Position numbers and translations under genes: made by a program | Shown: positions 9,944 through 20,801 of the stretch, piece after piece | Numbering within the stretch: the stretch's first letter is position 1 | How the letters are laid out: each line of letters opens with the position of its first letter | Notes under the pieces: model-generated | Database searches by the model: none | Seen by the model: only the letters and a program-made list of their open reading frames with translations | Told to the model about the DNA's origin: nothing | Origin: Pohlia nutans | Taxonomy: Eukaryota; Streptophyta; Bryopsida; Bryales; Mniaceae | DNA: 64,000 nt | NCBI GenBank assembly: GCA_022496805.1 | Contig: CM040093.1 | Span: 9,014,213 to 9,078,212 of the forward strand | Direction of reading: 5' to 3'

Positions 9944-10265
9944 ACATAACATTCAGTAGCCTCTGTGACTGCTGCCTTCTCCCAACAGAATATTGTGGAA
10001 TATCCCACATCATTTCATCCCCCCAATGAAATGATGTGGGATATTCCACATCACATCAGTAGCTATGGAGGTAGGTGGCATTAAGCAAGAGCAATCAACC
10101 ATGGTGAACAATAATCGAAAGCACTCACTCAATCACAATTCAACAGTGTTTTGTAATTGTTTATTTGATTCAATAGTCCATTCAATTACAAATCACTAGT
10201 CACCCCATATATAAAGGTGGATGAAACTAAAAGGCAGCCTTTTAGAAGGCTATTGAATGTTATGT
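9944..10265. mobile_element. MITE family L, copy 1
   Basis: An element of about 320 bp with terminal inverted repeats ACATAACATTCAGTAGCC and GGCTATTGAATGTTATGT. The flanking DNA is duplicated at 11,815-12,060 without the element, giving a natural empty site. Inside the left part lies a perfect 25-bp palindrome (9994-10050). A second copy with the same ends is at 29,532-30,692. The flanks suggest a 2-bp TA duplication. The superfamily is not clear. Confidence 0.75.
9994..10050. repeat. Perfect 25-bp inverted repeat
   Basis: Arms 9994-10018 (TGTGGAATATCCCACATCAT...) and 10026-10050 are perfect reverse complements around a 7-nt C-rich spacer. It would form a very stable hairpin in DNA or RNA. 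It lies within MITE L copy 1, and a shorter relative (GTGTGGAATATTCCACAC) lies in L copy 2. Confidence 0.9.
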
Positions 10266-10998
10266 AGGTCAAATTGTACATACCCTACAATAAGCTCCCC
10301 TCATATTTGTTGGAAATTAATTCCAAATTGATATGTTGACTTTTAAAAAATTGAAGGATACAATGTTGAAAATGATGAAAATTTTATAAATTTTTGCACA
10401 ATATTGCCTAATTTTCTAATTTTTTAAATTTAAAAAGTAACTTTAGTAAAGGGTTTTAAAAAATCATGTCAAATGAAAATCATAAGGGTTTATATAGATG
10501 GTAAAGAAAAATTAGGACAATATTATCACATTTGTATGTCATTAAAATCTCAAAGTACATAAAATATCATATCAAAATAAAATGGAAACGGTTTTACGTA
10601 TTATGAAACTCTAATGTTGGAAAAAAAAATAAAAAATCTCAAACACTTCATTCTACCTTCATTTGTGAAAAGAAGATTTAAGTATGATGAATAGAGATTA
10701 TCTATATAAATGAACATGAAAACGAAATTCACAAATCTTTGCATAATCCATTTTAAAGCATTCAACTTAATTTTTTATATAATATATATGATAAATTAAT
10801 TTTGAAATAATAGAAGAAAATCATAATGTTAGCAATATAACATACAAAGTTGATGTAGTTGGTACCTAAGAAGGACAATCCCTTGCTTCCAAAAAAAACA
10901 CTCATAAAGTAAAGTTGTAAAAGAGACTTAAAATTACAGTATACATTAAACATTCCATTACACACAACAATATCACTCAAAAAAATGAATACATAAAG
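10266..10998. other. AT-rich intergenic DNA, duplicated in part
   Basis: The first 130 bp resemble 11,935-12,070 (GTCAAATTGTACATACCC onwards), part of an old segmental duplication that also includes 9,800-9,940 and 11,815-11,935. The rest holds only short low-complexity frames. Confidence 0.55.
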
Positions 10999-11230
10999 GG
11001 GTAATGGTCTGATATGGGTACCCCAGTTACGCGTAACCATATGTGTGATTGTGTAACTCATTTTATGCGTGCCAGAAATTCCGTTTTTAACACAGTGTAT
11101 GCGGCTCCTACTATGCCATCTACAACACCATCTAATTTTTGTAATTTTTCAATATTTTTTCCTCACCAAAAAGATTTTTTTCTAAAATCACACTAATTCA
11201 GGAAGGGGTACCCATATCAGGCCATCACCC
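10999..11230. mobile_element. MITE family G with 4-bp duplication, copy 1
   Basis: A 232-bp element with terminal inverted repeats GGGTAATGGTCTGATATGGG at the left and the complement of GGGTGATGGCCTGATATGGG at the right. AAAG directly flanks it on both sides (10995-10998, 11231-11234). The relative at 27,101 is flanked by AGGT. The element is non-coding. Confidence 0.85.
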
Positions 11231-12082
11231 AAAGCTACTTTTGATCCGTAAATCGGATTGACATGGCATCTTTCTACAATGTTGGACTGACATGGCATCT
11301 TTCTACATTGAAAGTTTGAAACCTCAATTCTAAAGGTCCCTTTATTGCTTCTCATAATGACTCCAATTCATTCATTTTCACTCAAAAATTAGTATAACAT
11401 TAGTTAACATTGGTATTAACCCTTAAAGAATGACCTTGTCGCTCAATTTTGAACACTTCATGCAAGACTTTTATTGTGTGCATATATATCATTTCTTTTA
11501 CCATACTAGCACAAAAACCGTGTCGGAAAGATAATTGTCTCGTGTCACCGCTTTTTTGGTACCACAAAGATAATTGTCCCTTTAGCATTGGATATTCGGA
11601 TAGCATTGATGCAATTTGATGTTGAGGGACATTGACCGTATTTACAATATTTTGGTGTTTTGATAGCTTCACAACCCCAAATCATAATTTTATATTTGAA
11701 GTGTGCGTGAGACGAAGCCCCACATCTAAACTTCAGACATTGATACTTGGTTTGGAATAAATCTTACAATAGGTTGCTGAAACATGCCTTTGTGTGGTTG
11801 CGTGGATTGTAAAGAGTTAATGCCATCCGATGCCAAGGGATATTTGATTAGCCATTGATATATTCAATCATAAAGCTTCATCATGTCCTTATTTTATAAA
11901 TGCACGAGTCATTGCTGTTACCGTATGCACAAGTCAAATTGTACATACCCCATACTCCTCTTAGTTGTTGGAAATTAATTCAAATTTGATATGTTAAATT
12001 TTTCAAAACATTGGAAGATAAAATGTTGAAAAATTTGAAAATGTTAGAAATTATTGAGAAATATTGCATAATGTTTTGAAAT
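11231..12082. other. Intergenic DNA, partner of a segmental duplication
   Basis: 11,815-12,060 repeats 9,800-9,943 plus 10,266-10,400 without the family L insertion. 11,235-11,815 contains only short frames; the word TGACATGGCATCTTTCTACA occurs twice near 11,260-11,305. Confidence 0.6.
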
Positions 12083-12380
12083 TCCAATGATGACCTTAGG
12101 TTGGAGTTGGTTTAGTTGAATTTTGATGACTATAGGTTTCACTTGTGAATTCCCAACACTTATAGAGTATGTAAGCAAGCCATGAGCTATGAGCAGTCGG
12201 TCAACAGTTCTAAAGTAGGGTTTTCTAACATGTAATCTAGCTTTCATATCTTTAGATGTTCTTCCCACAATTGGTCCCGTACTCAAAGACCATTATGTGA
12301 AGTATCCTAGTCTTTTTCGTCTTTTCAATTTCATGGCCTTTCATGTTGTCATGATCGTGCGAAGAGAAGGGAAGCACTAA
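12083..12380 (+). repeat. Interspersed repeat family H, copy 2
   Basis: Same unit as at 2431, starting TCCAATGATGACCTTAGG and ending GCACTAA then T. It is collinear over its length with small indels. Confidence 0.7.
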
Positions 12381-12740
12381 TTTTTTATTTTTCAATTGTC
12401 TAATTTTTACCCCTCGAATATTTAAGTATTTAAATTTGGATTTTGACTTTTGACTTTTGATTTTTAACATGGTTTATAGTTATATACAAGGGCTTCACTT
12501 TTCTCCGCACTACTAGTTACGAAATATCAATTGTATACATGGTGTTAATAACTATTATATTTTTTTATTCAAAACCATAATTATAAATATGATTTACCAC
12601 TTTACAAATAATTAAATTTATCGAAGTTTTGCTTTGTTTTACTACCATTCACATAAAAATGTTTGTATATTGATTCATTATGGTTAAACATTGGTCTATT
12701 TTTGATATTTTTATTTATTTACAATGAATATATATATATT

Positions 12741-12965
12741 TGCTTCTCTGTATACAATCAATGACAACATGAAAGGCCATGAAATTAAAAACACGTAAAA
12801 GGCTAGCTTACTTCACATAATGATCTTTGAGAACGGTAATGGAAAAATCACCCAAGGATGTGAAAGACTAGATTACATCATAGAAAACCCTACCCTAGAA
12901 TTGTTGAATGATGGCTCGCAGCACGCCAGTTCGCTTACATACCCTATAAGCATTGGAAATCCAAT
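12741..12965 (-). repeat. Interspersed repeat family H, copy 3 (partial, reverse)
   Basis: The 3' two thirds of a family H unit in reverse orientation. It contains the conserved words AACATGAAAGGCCATGAAAT and GATTACATCATAGAAAACCC, and it lacks the TCCAGTGATGACC end. Confidence 0.65.
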
Positions 12966-14416
12966 ACATAATAACTATTTTTTAAATCATTTTTTTTATA
13001 TTCATTGTTCTATAAACCACTAGAAGGTATGGTACTGAAGTTGGGCACCTTTCTTCATATTCCTGGTGGAGTGTGAATATGACTACGATGACTTTGTTGC
13101 TTTCATGACTTCTCTTTGCCCTTTATGTATTGTAGGATCCAAGGACTCTTTCAGATCATATTAATGTTATGGTAAATTGTAGGAAGCCATGGAATGTGGG
13201 ATTTTTTATTTTAGGGAATTTTGATCTCAAGTTTGGTTTTAAAAGTGTAGAATTTATGTTAGAGCAAGAAGTTTTTAATCAGCATATATAAAATAGGGGT
13301 AGGATTTGACTTTCCTTGGTCACAATGTAGCTTGAACATAGCCTTAGATCTCTTTTGGTTGCATTTGTGAGTCATTAAGTATACTTCTTGACAGAAGGCA
13401 CGGAGGATAAACCAAGGGTTGCTATCTATGCCCCTAAGGTATAGATGTATAAACTACCTCCAAAGACCCCGTGTTAATGGGATTTTTTACCATGCTAAAA
13501 AGGAAGTATTGCTAAGCTATAATTGTAAGGTAATTATGTGATAGTAATTGTTCCTGCCAAAGTGCAATAACAGTAACTGGACATGATAAATAGTTTATTG
13601 TGTAGTAACTGTCAAGGATAAACAATGTTAACAATGAATGACCAAAACATGTGGTTGTCATGGATGAAAATGTTAACTGTTGGACAACTAAGATTAGTGG
13701 ATGGATGACCAAGTTAGTTAGTTAGGAATTTAGATTAGGGTTGGTCTCCCTTAAGAATGGTGGCTGACTTTAATCATTGGAGAGGACTTTCAGTCCTTAT
13801 TCTTGATCATTCTTACTTGTCTTGGTGTGGTTAAAGAGAGTTCTAGGAGTTTAGAGGTATGATGTGATATGTTAGGACAAGCTAAGACATGTTTGATGGT
13901 ACAACAACAGTAAAAGAACAGCTTTGAGGCTTTGCCTACCAAAGTATTTCATTCATCTAATGTTGTCTTATGTTTTGAAGTGTTTTTGTGTATAAACTTG
14001 GTGTTTGGGGTTGTAGGTTTTAGTTTAAGGGATAGATTCGTGGTAGATTTGAGTGGAGAATGATTAGTTTTGAGTAATTCAAGGGAGATAGTTTTAGGGT
14101 TTCGGAGCTCTAGGAATGAAGCAAGGTTGTTGGGACTTAGGTCTAACATGTGTTGATCAAAGTTTCTACTTTGCCTAAAATCTCTCTTTCACACCCCAAT
14201 AGACTCTCCTTGCACGATGGTATTTTAGGCCATCATTTGTATATTTGTAGTCAATACCTTTCATTTAATTTGTGAATAGGTTTATACAAGAGAAAATTTC
14301 TTTCAATATAGGTTAGCTTTGGACTTTGCTAAATATTGGTATTGACTTTAATTGACATATTGTTGGAATGTCCCAAATAAAGCAAGCGTTTAAGGGTTAA
14401 TTAGGTTAGTTTATTG

Positions 14417-14467
<51 letters not shown>

Positions 14468-15413
14468 GAAATTTCAATTTGAACATATACAATATGCATA
14501 CACAATGAAAACTCAAAAGCACCTTATTTATCATTATGATTGATTATATAAATAGCATAGAGCAGTCTAAAAGACTAAAAGGTGTTGAGAAATTTGGATA
14601 TTTAAAAAAATTATATATGGTATTTTAAGCTTTAAGAAAATTGGAAATGAACCTTTTTTGAAATGATTTTTTTTCATTCAAAGATGGTTGGATTGGATGA
14701 TATATATTGGTATTCACATCTAAACAATTGCAAATAATATGGCCTATATAGTTGTCAATTTTGTGTGGATATATAGTGAGTTCAAAAACCAACTCTGTTG
14801 TCAAAACAATGGACTATAATCCCTGAAGGACAAAGTGTTTAAAGCATATTTTCTAAAGTATCTTGCTTTCACAGTACATGTTTTTTACGGTGTTCTTTTT
14901 ATATATAGTTTATTGAATACAAGTCTATATTAAGGCTTTCATATTTGAATGCTAGGTCACGGTCTCAAAAAGGTTCTTAGATGGCTTTTTAAAGGGCTCT
15001 TATATAAGCTCAAAGAAATTCTTAGTAGACCTCTCATATTGTTTCACAACCTCTCGTAGTTTTACAAACATGTCATGTAGGCATTCATAGTTGATAAAGG
15101 TTTCAACGGGTTGTTTTGTCATTTTAAATTGATATGAAGTATTTACAAAATTGAGATTCTATAGTTCAAAACTTTGTAAGTATGTGTAAGTAAAGTTTAT
15201 TTAAAGAGTTTTTCTAATACCTTTGATGTTGTTTCAATGAAATACTTCAATGAATGGCAATACAATAAGCATCTAATGACAACACAATAACAATATGCTA
15301 ATGCAAATATGTACAACATAAATATCTCTCATGCAAACATTAAAACTTTTGATGTGTTTACAATAAACCACTTTACAATACAAAAAGATTCTACAATGCA
15401 AACTATATGTCTT
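12966..15413. other. Intergenic DNA without recognised genes
   Basis: About 2.4 kb. It contains a long TA dinucleotide run (14,421-14,462). Open frames are under 70 codons and match nothing I recognise. Composition at 13.0-14.3 kb is slightly less AT-rich, but no splice-compatible coding pattern was found. Confidence 0.55.
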
Positions 15414-15969
15414 TTAACCCCTAAATGCCCAGGGCATTCATAAAAAAGTCAAACAACACTTTCATATGGAGTTTGCTCATCAATAGCTTTTGAGATATTT
15501 TATGAAATATTTATAATAAATGTGAACACATGTTTCCTATTGGTCCTCAATTTTTCAAAAAAAGTTAACGTGTTATAAATTTAATATGATTTCTGAAGTA
15601 AAATACACAAAGAAATTCATATAAATTACAAAAAAATTCCAAATAACCAATTTTTTTTTATAAAAGGTTCAAGTTACAATGAAGAACCATACAAGAAAAT
15701 TCAACTTAAAATATATTTTCTAAATTTGGAAATTTGATAATGACATATGCTTTGTAGTGTAGTTTGGATTATGACCTCTTGACATTGCAAGTGCAATAAA
15801 ATACTTAATATTATGATTTTTTCTGATTTACAAAGTGAAGTAGAAACTAGACTTGATAAGCTCCATTTTCTTAGTTGCACTTGAAAGTAAAAATAATCAT
15901 CCTTAAGGTTGAAATTGAATTTGACCAACCACCATCCACTATTTGGATGCTTGGGCATTTAGGGGTTAA
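15414..15969. mobile_element. TTAA-bounded MITE, family E
   Basis: A 556-bp element bounded by TTAA (15414-15417, 15966-15969) with 14-bp terminal inverted repeats CCCCTAAATGCCCA. The inside is unlike family A apart from the ends and is non-coding. It fits the same TTAA-specific (piggyBac-like) group. Confidence 0.8.
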
Positions 15970-16042
15970 AAAATATTCAAAATCTTAGCCGATGGCATCT
16001 AACTCTAGTTGCCACTTCAAAGATTTTCCTTGTAAGAGACCT

Positions 16043-16067
16043 CCCCCCCCCCCCCCCCCCCCCCCCC
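16043..16067. repeat. Run of 25 cytosines
   Basis: An uninterrupted C25 homopolymer in otherwise AT-rich DNA. The opposite strand is G25, which can form quadruplexes; the true length is uncertain because such runs are error-prone in sequencing. Confidence 0.9.
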
Positions 16068-16451
16068 TTCCCGGAAATGAGGTAGGCATGCCCATCTCCA
16101 CAAAATCCACAATATTTTAGCCAAATGTAGGAAGCCAAAAACTATATTAGATTGAATGTAATAGAGTTAACCAAAAAGAGTATCTCAAAATGGAAAAAAG
16201 CCTTCAACTCACCTTAAACTCATTTTCAGTTCAAAAAAACGGCAAAACTAGTCTATGGTGAGTTGGAGAATAATCTAAAGTACGGTCCTGCCTTTCGGGT
16301 ACAATATTATTTTGATAAAAACTTGGTTATTTCACTTATTTGGTATTTAATTTTGTAAGCCATTTAAATTTAATTTTACAATGTTTAAGTTCTCATTGAT
16401 TGACAATTTTCATTTCCAAACTACATTAAAGCCTACATCCAAACATATACG

Positions 16452-16457
<6 letters not shown>

Positions 16458-16490
<33 letters not shown>

Positions 16491-16505
16491 TATTATTATT
16501 ATTAT
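16458..16505. repeat. AAT microsatellite that turns palindromic
   Basis: Consecutive AAT units followed by ATT units, so the array forms a hairpin. It is a simple repeat, probably hypervariable. Confidence 0.85.
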
Positions 16506-16537
16506 TGAAGATAATTAATAGTTTTAAATACCTAACT

Positions 16538-17148
16538 GGGTTAAAGCATGGTAAACCAAACTAATAAAGTCATCCTTAATGCTGAATTTATAATTTTCTT
16601 GGTCAAAGGCCATAAATTACAACTAAAAAGTCATATAAATTTAAGTTCTAATTTGATTGTGCCCTCTACTGTTCTATTAGGTACTTAAATCTAACGTTTC
16701 AAATTAAAATATAAAAAAAAGGTTACTAAAAGTAAAGTTTGAAAATAGTTGTTTAACTCAAATTTTAAGAGCAAATTTGATGAACTGAATCATGTTCAAT
16801 ATGAATATAAATTATATATTCTTTAAATTCATTGTGCATTTGAAGGCTCCAAAAAAAAAATCTGAAAAAGTAAATATTTAATGCAATTTCAACTTGTTTT
16901 ATATCTACTTTTCAATTTGATCAAATCTACTTCTCGAGTTTAATCGCTTTAATGTTACTATAACACACATAAATACTTATAGAAGATAAATATTGCAATT
17001 TGTTTTGTAAGACTTTGTTAAACATTGTATCTTTTATTTTGTCAAAAAATAAAATTCCCAAAAAATAAAACTTTAATGGATTTTGGGACCTTGCATTGTT
17101 GCTTCCTCACATAGATTGCAAGTGGTTTATTTTACCATGCTTTCACCC
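16538..17148. mobile_element. MITE family I with 4-bp duplication, copy 1
   Basis: A 611-bp element with inverted termini (GGGTTAAAGCATGG left, complement of GGGTGAAAGCATGG right) flanked on both sides by AACT (16534-16537, 17149-17152). The interior aligns through most of its length with 31,766-32,380. It is AT-rich and non-coding. Confidence 0.8.
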
Positions 17149-18082
17149 AACTCTTAGTTTTTGCTTACATCATTCTTATATTGAATGTCATTTTTAACGT
17201 CAAATTCCAAAATGATGTCATTTTGTACAATTGGTTTTTAAAACTACACTAGAAAATTACATAAGAGTACAAACATCTCATTTGATTTTCTTTTTGTTTT
17301 TATTGTGTTTATTGCTATTAGAGGGATAATCAAATGAGTAAGAGCTTTTTTTTGCAGAGTTTTTTGCAAAAAAAAGTGATGAGAGACTGAGCAAAGTGTT
17401 TGCAAATGATGAAGTGAGTAGTGAACAAAGACAAGAGAACGAAGGAATATTGGAGAGTGAACACAAGAGGAGGATTAAGGAAGTAAGATAATGATATATA
17501 GTACTATAAACAAGAAGATAGAAGTAACGGAGTGAAGAGATGAATATATAAGAAACAATAAAGTAGTGCACAAGTGAAAAAGAAAAAAACACAACACAAC
17601 GAGTGAGGGAAAGCAAGTAGAATCGCGAGTAGAGTAATTAGCATATTAAAGTATTTATTATTTGTGTGTGATAAAATGTCAAAAAAATTCTTAGTGTAAG
17701 TGGATTTGTTTTGAGAATATTGGAGTGATTTTTATTTAATCATATCATGCATCAAATAACATCCTCAAAAGTGTGTTGATTTCAATTTGGAATAAATCTA
17801 AATGCATAAACAACTTTAATACATTTTTAATTTCAGAATCTGTGTGCATTGTGGTACTTATTACACTTATGTATTTTTATATAATTATATTGACAAATTT
17901 TATTATTTTTGTTCTTTTCTACATTGACATAATCTTAAGATAATCCATGAGTGATTAGTCAACCACATTGTGCCACCTCTGAGAAACTCATCATAGAGTA
18001 GGTTATGTATTAGTAGTGTACATATCAAAATTTGAAATGTAAAACACTCGTTACTAAAGTGGCACAAATAGGATGGTTCACC
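17149..18082. other. AT-rich intergenic DNA
   Basis: The 112-codon minus-strand frame at 17,278-17,616 is low-complexity (Ser/Leu/Phe-rich) and not convincing as a gene. Nothing else recognised. Confidence 0.55.
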
Positions 18083-18320
18083 TTAACCCCTTAAGGACCA
18101 AGAAGCCCAAATTGGGCCTCAAGTTTATTTTAACAATTTTGAATAGGTCCTATGTGGACTACCTTTTGTTCATTTTATTTGTTTATTGACCAACATGTGC
18201 AACGTTCTTCATTGGTTCCAGTGATATAAAGTTTGGTCTCATCATAATTATATTTTTCATAACATGATCAATTGAATTTGAAATTTTATAACCATGAATC
18301 CTTGGTCCTTTAGGGGTTAA
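18083..18320. mobile_element. TTAA-bounded MITE, family B, copy 1
   Basis: A 238-bp element bounded by TTAA (18083-18086, 18317-18320) with terminal inverted repeats CCCCTTAAGGACCAAG and the complement of CCCCTAAAGGACCAAG. Copies of 229-238 bp occur at 54,295, 55,463, 59,188 and 62,114, three of them exactly 238 bp. It is non-coding. Confidence 0.88.
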
Positions 18321-18876
18321 ATACCCTTGGATAAAAAGAAACCACTCGGGTTAAATTTAAAAGGTTTAGAGCCCATTCCGGCCAATATTATACAACAATA
18401 TTTCATTGTATTTGGAATGGTTCTGCACCTCCTATGGGTTTAAGATCGAATAACAAAGTTAAAATTCATGCTGACATGGTATTAATGAGACATCATGGTC
18501 TCAATTTGGAACACTCTATTAACAAAAAATACCAAATATACGCCAACGTATCTACTATAAAGGAAGTTGCCCCTCAGTTCATACAGTACGCATACATCGA
18601 AGACATTCGCATACAGATGGCGTTTACTATAGCATAACGTGTCCTATGGGGTCTATTGTTTTTGTTAGCCTTATAAGAACTACAAGACATGTTGCTGTAA
18701 AATTTTCAGAATTTTTTCTTGTGCGGAAGACGGTGAAAGAATTTCCTGTACAAATGTGGTAGTGAAATACAATAGAGTACATTGAGGATGTGGCATGCAT
18801 TAGCCCCTAAGCGTGCAAGGAGCTCTGTGGAGCCATGTTTGATCATTTTTCTAGTCAAATCCTCATTTTCCCCTAG
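18321..18876. other. Intergenic DNA with a solitary TTAG-CCCCTAAGCG end
   Basis: No gene recognised. TTAGCCCCTAAGCG near 18,800 resembles one end of a family D element, but no matching right end was found; it may be a remnant cut by the MITE that follows. Confidence 0.45.
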
Positions 18877-18877
18877 T

Positions 18878-19133
18878 AAGGCCATATTCGTTAAATTGAG
18901 ACAAAGTGTAGTCTCAATTTTATCGTCGACTCGAGGATAAACCATTATAACTGTTCAGGTTTGCGACTATTCGGTAATTTGAGACTTTAGTATATTAATA
19001 TATATAAAAACCTTTGATTGCCCAAAGGTTACAGTCTCATCTTATCGTCGACTCGACGATAAATGACTATAATTGTTTTAGGGGTGAAGTCTCAAAATGA
19101 CCATTTTGTCTCAATTTAACGAATATGGCCTTT
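18878..19133. mobile_element. MITE with 27-bp terminal inverted repeats
   Basis: The ends are near-perfect inverted repeats of AGGCCATATTCGTTAAATTG extending into GAGACAAA. The interior carries two related palindromic blocks around ATCGTCGACTCGA. It is 256 bp long and non-coding. The target duplication is not clear (TA-like at best), so no superfamily is assigned. Only one copy is in this window. Confidence 0.75.
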
Positions 19134-19686
19134 AGTTCCTAATTTCATATGAAAATGGTCCCAACTAAGAAAATGTGGGAGCTAACTTCTACTTTCTAGT
19201 CTTATAAAATTCATTTTTATTTAAATAGTTGTAGAAAACTAGTGTAAACCGGTCTAACAATAAATTATATGAGAAAAATACCAAAAAAAATACAATATAT
19301 TTTAAAATGTGAGAAATTGATGAGGTTCGACCGGGAAAATGTAGTGTGAACGCTTGAGGGTTGGGGGTTAAGGGTTAAAAATAAATTAAGGTAACTATAT
19401 CTAAAAAAGACCATTTCCTTAAAGCGTCCATAGCTCAATCTTCCATAATAAGTAGATTCTGACACCCTACTATTGATGAAAATGTGCACAATCTGAACAT
19501 TAGAGTTTAGGGTCGCTTTAAGGTCAACCTATAGTCAACACTTTGGAAATTCATAACTTATTCATACGGTGTCTAAATAATGCATGCCAAAGTGCGTTGG
19601 AATCCTCTTGAACTTGCTATTAAGACCCATTGCAAAGATTTTCTGTTTTATGTGTGTAAATAGGCTCAGTTGGTAAGGTGAACGCT
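19134..19686. other. Intergenic DNA without recognised genes
   Basis: Short frames only. GGTTCGACCGG (19,323) and GGCTCAGTTGGTAAGG (19,651) look like tRNA B- and A-box words but are in the wrong order and far apart, so no RNA gene is called. Confidence 0.5.
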
Positions 19687-19914
19687 TTAACCCTTAAAAG
19701 GCCCTTGGGGTCCCTCTCTACAACATGTATTTAGCTTTATAATTGCTCAATTGTGGTTTACTATACGAATTGTGATATATTTTTAGATACATATTATCAC
19801 GATTATCAATTTTGCTTTGTACTGAAAAGTGTTTGATCATTGTTATTTTGATCAAATACCATCAAATACGGAATATACTATACAGAAAGGGCTTTTGGGC
19901 CGTTCAAGGGTTAA
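19687..19914. mobile_element. TTAA-bounded MITE, short element 1 of a cluster
   Basis: A 228-bp unit from TTAA-CCCTTAAAAGGCCC to CCGTTCAAGGG-TTAA. Its right TTAA is also the left TTAA of the next element. Confidence 0.7.
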
Positions 19915-20240
19915 CCTCTAAACGTCCCAGCGTCCAAAAACTGGATCATGAACAGATTCAAAGCCTTGTAACTTTCTCATACAATCTCGGATGACTTTCA
20001 TCCAAGTCATCTTTGCAAGCCTATTAGGTTCTCTACCAATTAAAGTAAATCCCTTGTGATGGAAAGATGTTGATAATATTGGAGAGGCCTCCAAATGCAA
20101 GTATGTCCTATTTGTTGGGTAGATTTCATACTTGCAATGGACTTCTCATGTACACCTTATGTACATCTAAGCCATGCTAATATCTATTTTTAAGGTTAGC
20201 ATCTACTTCTGTTCAAAGGGTTGGTACGTTTAGGGGTTAA
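19911..20240. mobile_element. TTAA-bounded MITE, family D, copy 1
   Basis: A 330-bp unit from TTAA-CCTCTAAACGTCCCA to TACGTTTAGGGG-TTAA, sharing one TTAA with each neighbour. The CGTCC-type ends resemble 40,451 and 60,092. Confidence 0.75.
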
Positions 20241-20801
20241 CCCCTAAAGGACCGCGGTTTTTCATGCTTTTGAGCATCATTTTCACCTCTTTCTATTCAT
20301 TTTCTTGTGAATATTTTTTTTCCTCTTGATAGAAAATACCAAATCAAACATTTAAATAAAATTTAAGAATTTTTTTGACCAATTTAACAATTTTTCCCAT
20401 GTCTTCAAAGACGGTCAAAAAATATCCAAAAAGACTGCAATTTCATCTTTTCACTTCAAACGCTATAATCTTGCAATCTGTACGGTCAAATTCTATGAAA
20501 ATTTTACCATGCACTCTCTTGGTAATCTATAACAAGATCCTACGGTTAAAGTTGAAAAATAATAATTTTTGAGGTTTATTTTGAGCCCTGCCCCCACTGC
20601 CCATTCTCCCCCAAAAAACCCCTTTTGCTCCATAACTTTCACTTAAAAAGTCGGAATCAAAAAAAAATTAGATCCCCATTTTTGTATTGATATACCGAAT
20701 TCACGATTTATTTCAAAAAATAAAAATAAAAATTGACACCATGGGAACCTACCCGAACATTGAAATGTCCTAGTTAGGACACTTGGTCCTTTAGGGGCTA
20801 A
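20237..20801. mobile_element. TTAA-bounded MITE, family C
   Basis: A 565-bp unit from TTAA-CCCCTAAAGGACCG to GGTCCTTTAGGGG-CTAA (one mismatch in the right target). It shares its left TTAA with the preceding family D element. Its ends are family-B-like but the interior is longer and different. Confidence 0.75.

Noticed and set aside
17278..17616. 112-codon minus-strand open frame
   Set aside because: Ser/Leu/Phe low-complexity sequence of AT-rich DNA, with no motif, no partner and no splice context.
18799..18830. Another TTAA element starting TTAGCCCCTAAGCG
   Set aside because: No matching right end in the next kilobase, so only a possible remnant.
19318..19690. tRNA or SINE: A-box-like GGCTCAGTTGGTAAGG at 19,651 and B-box-like GGTTCGACCGG at 19,323
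   Set aside because: The boxes are in reversed order and more than 300 nt apart, and no cloverleaf can be drawn.
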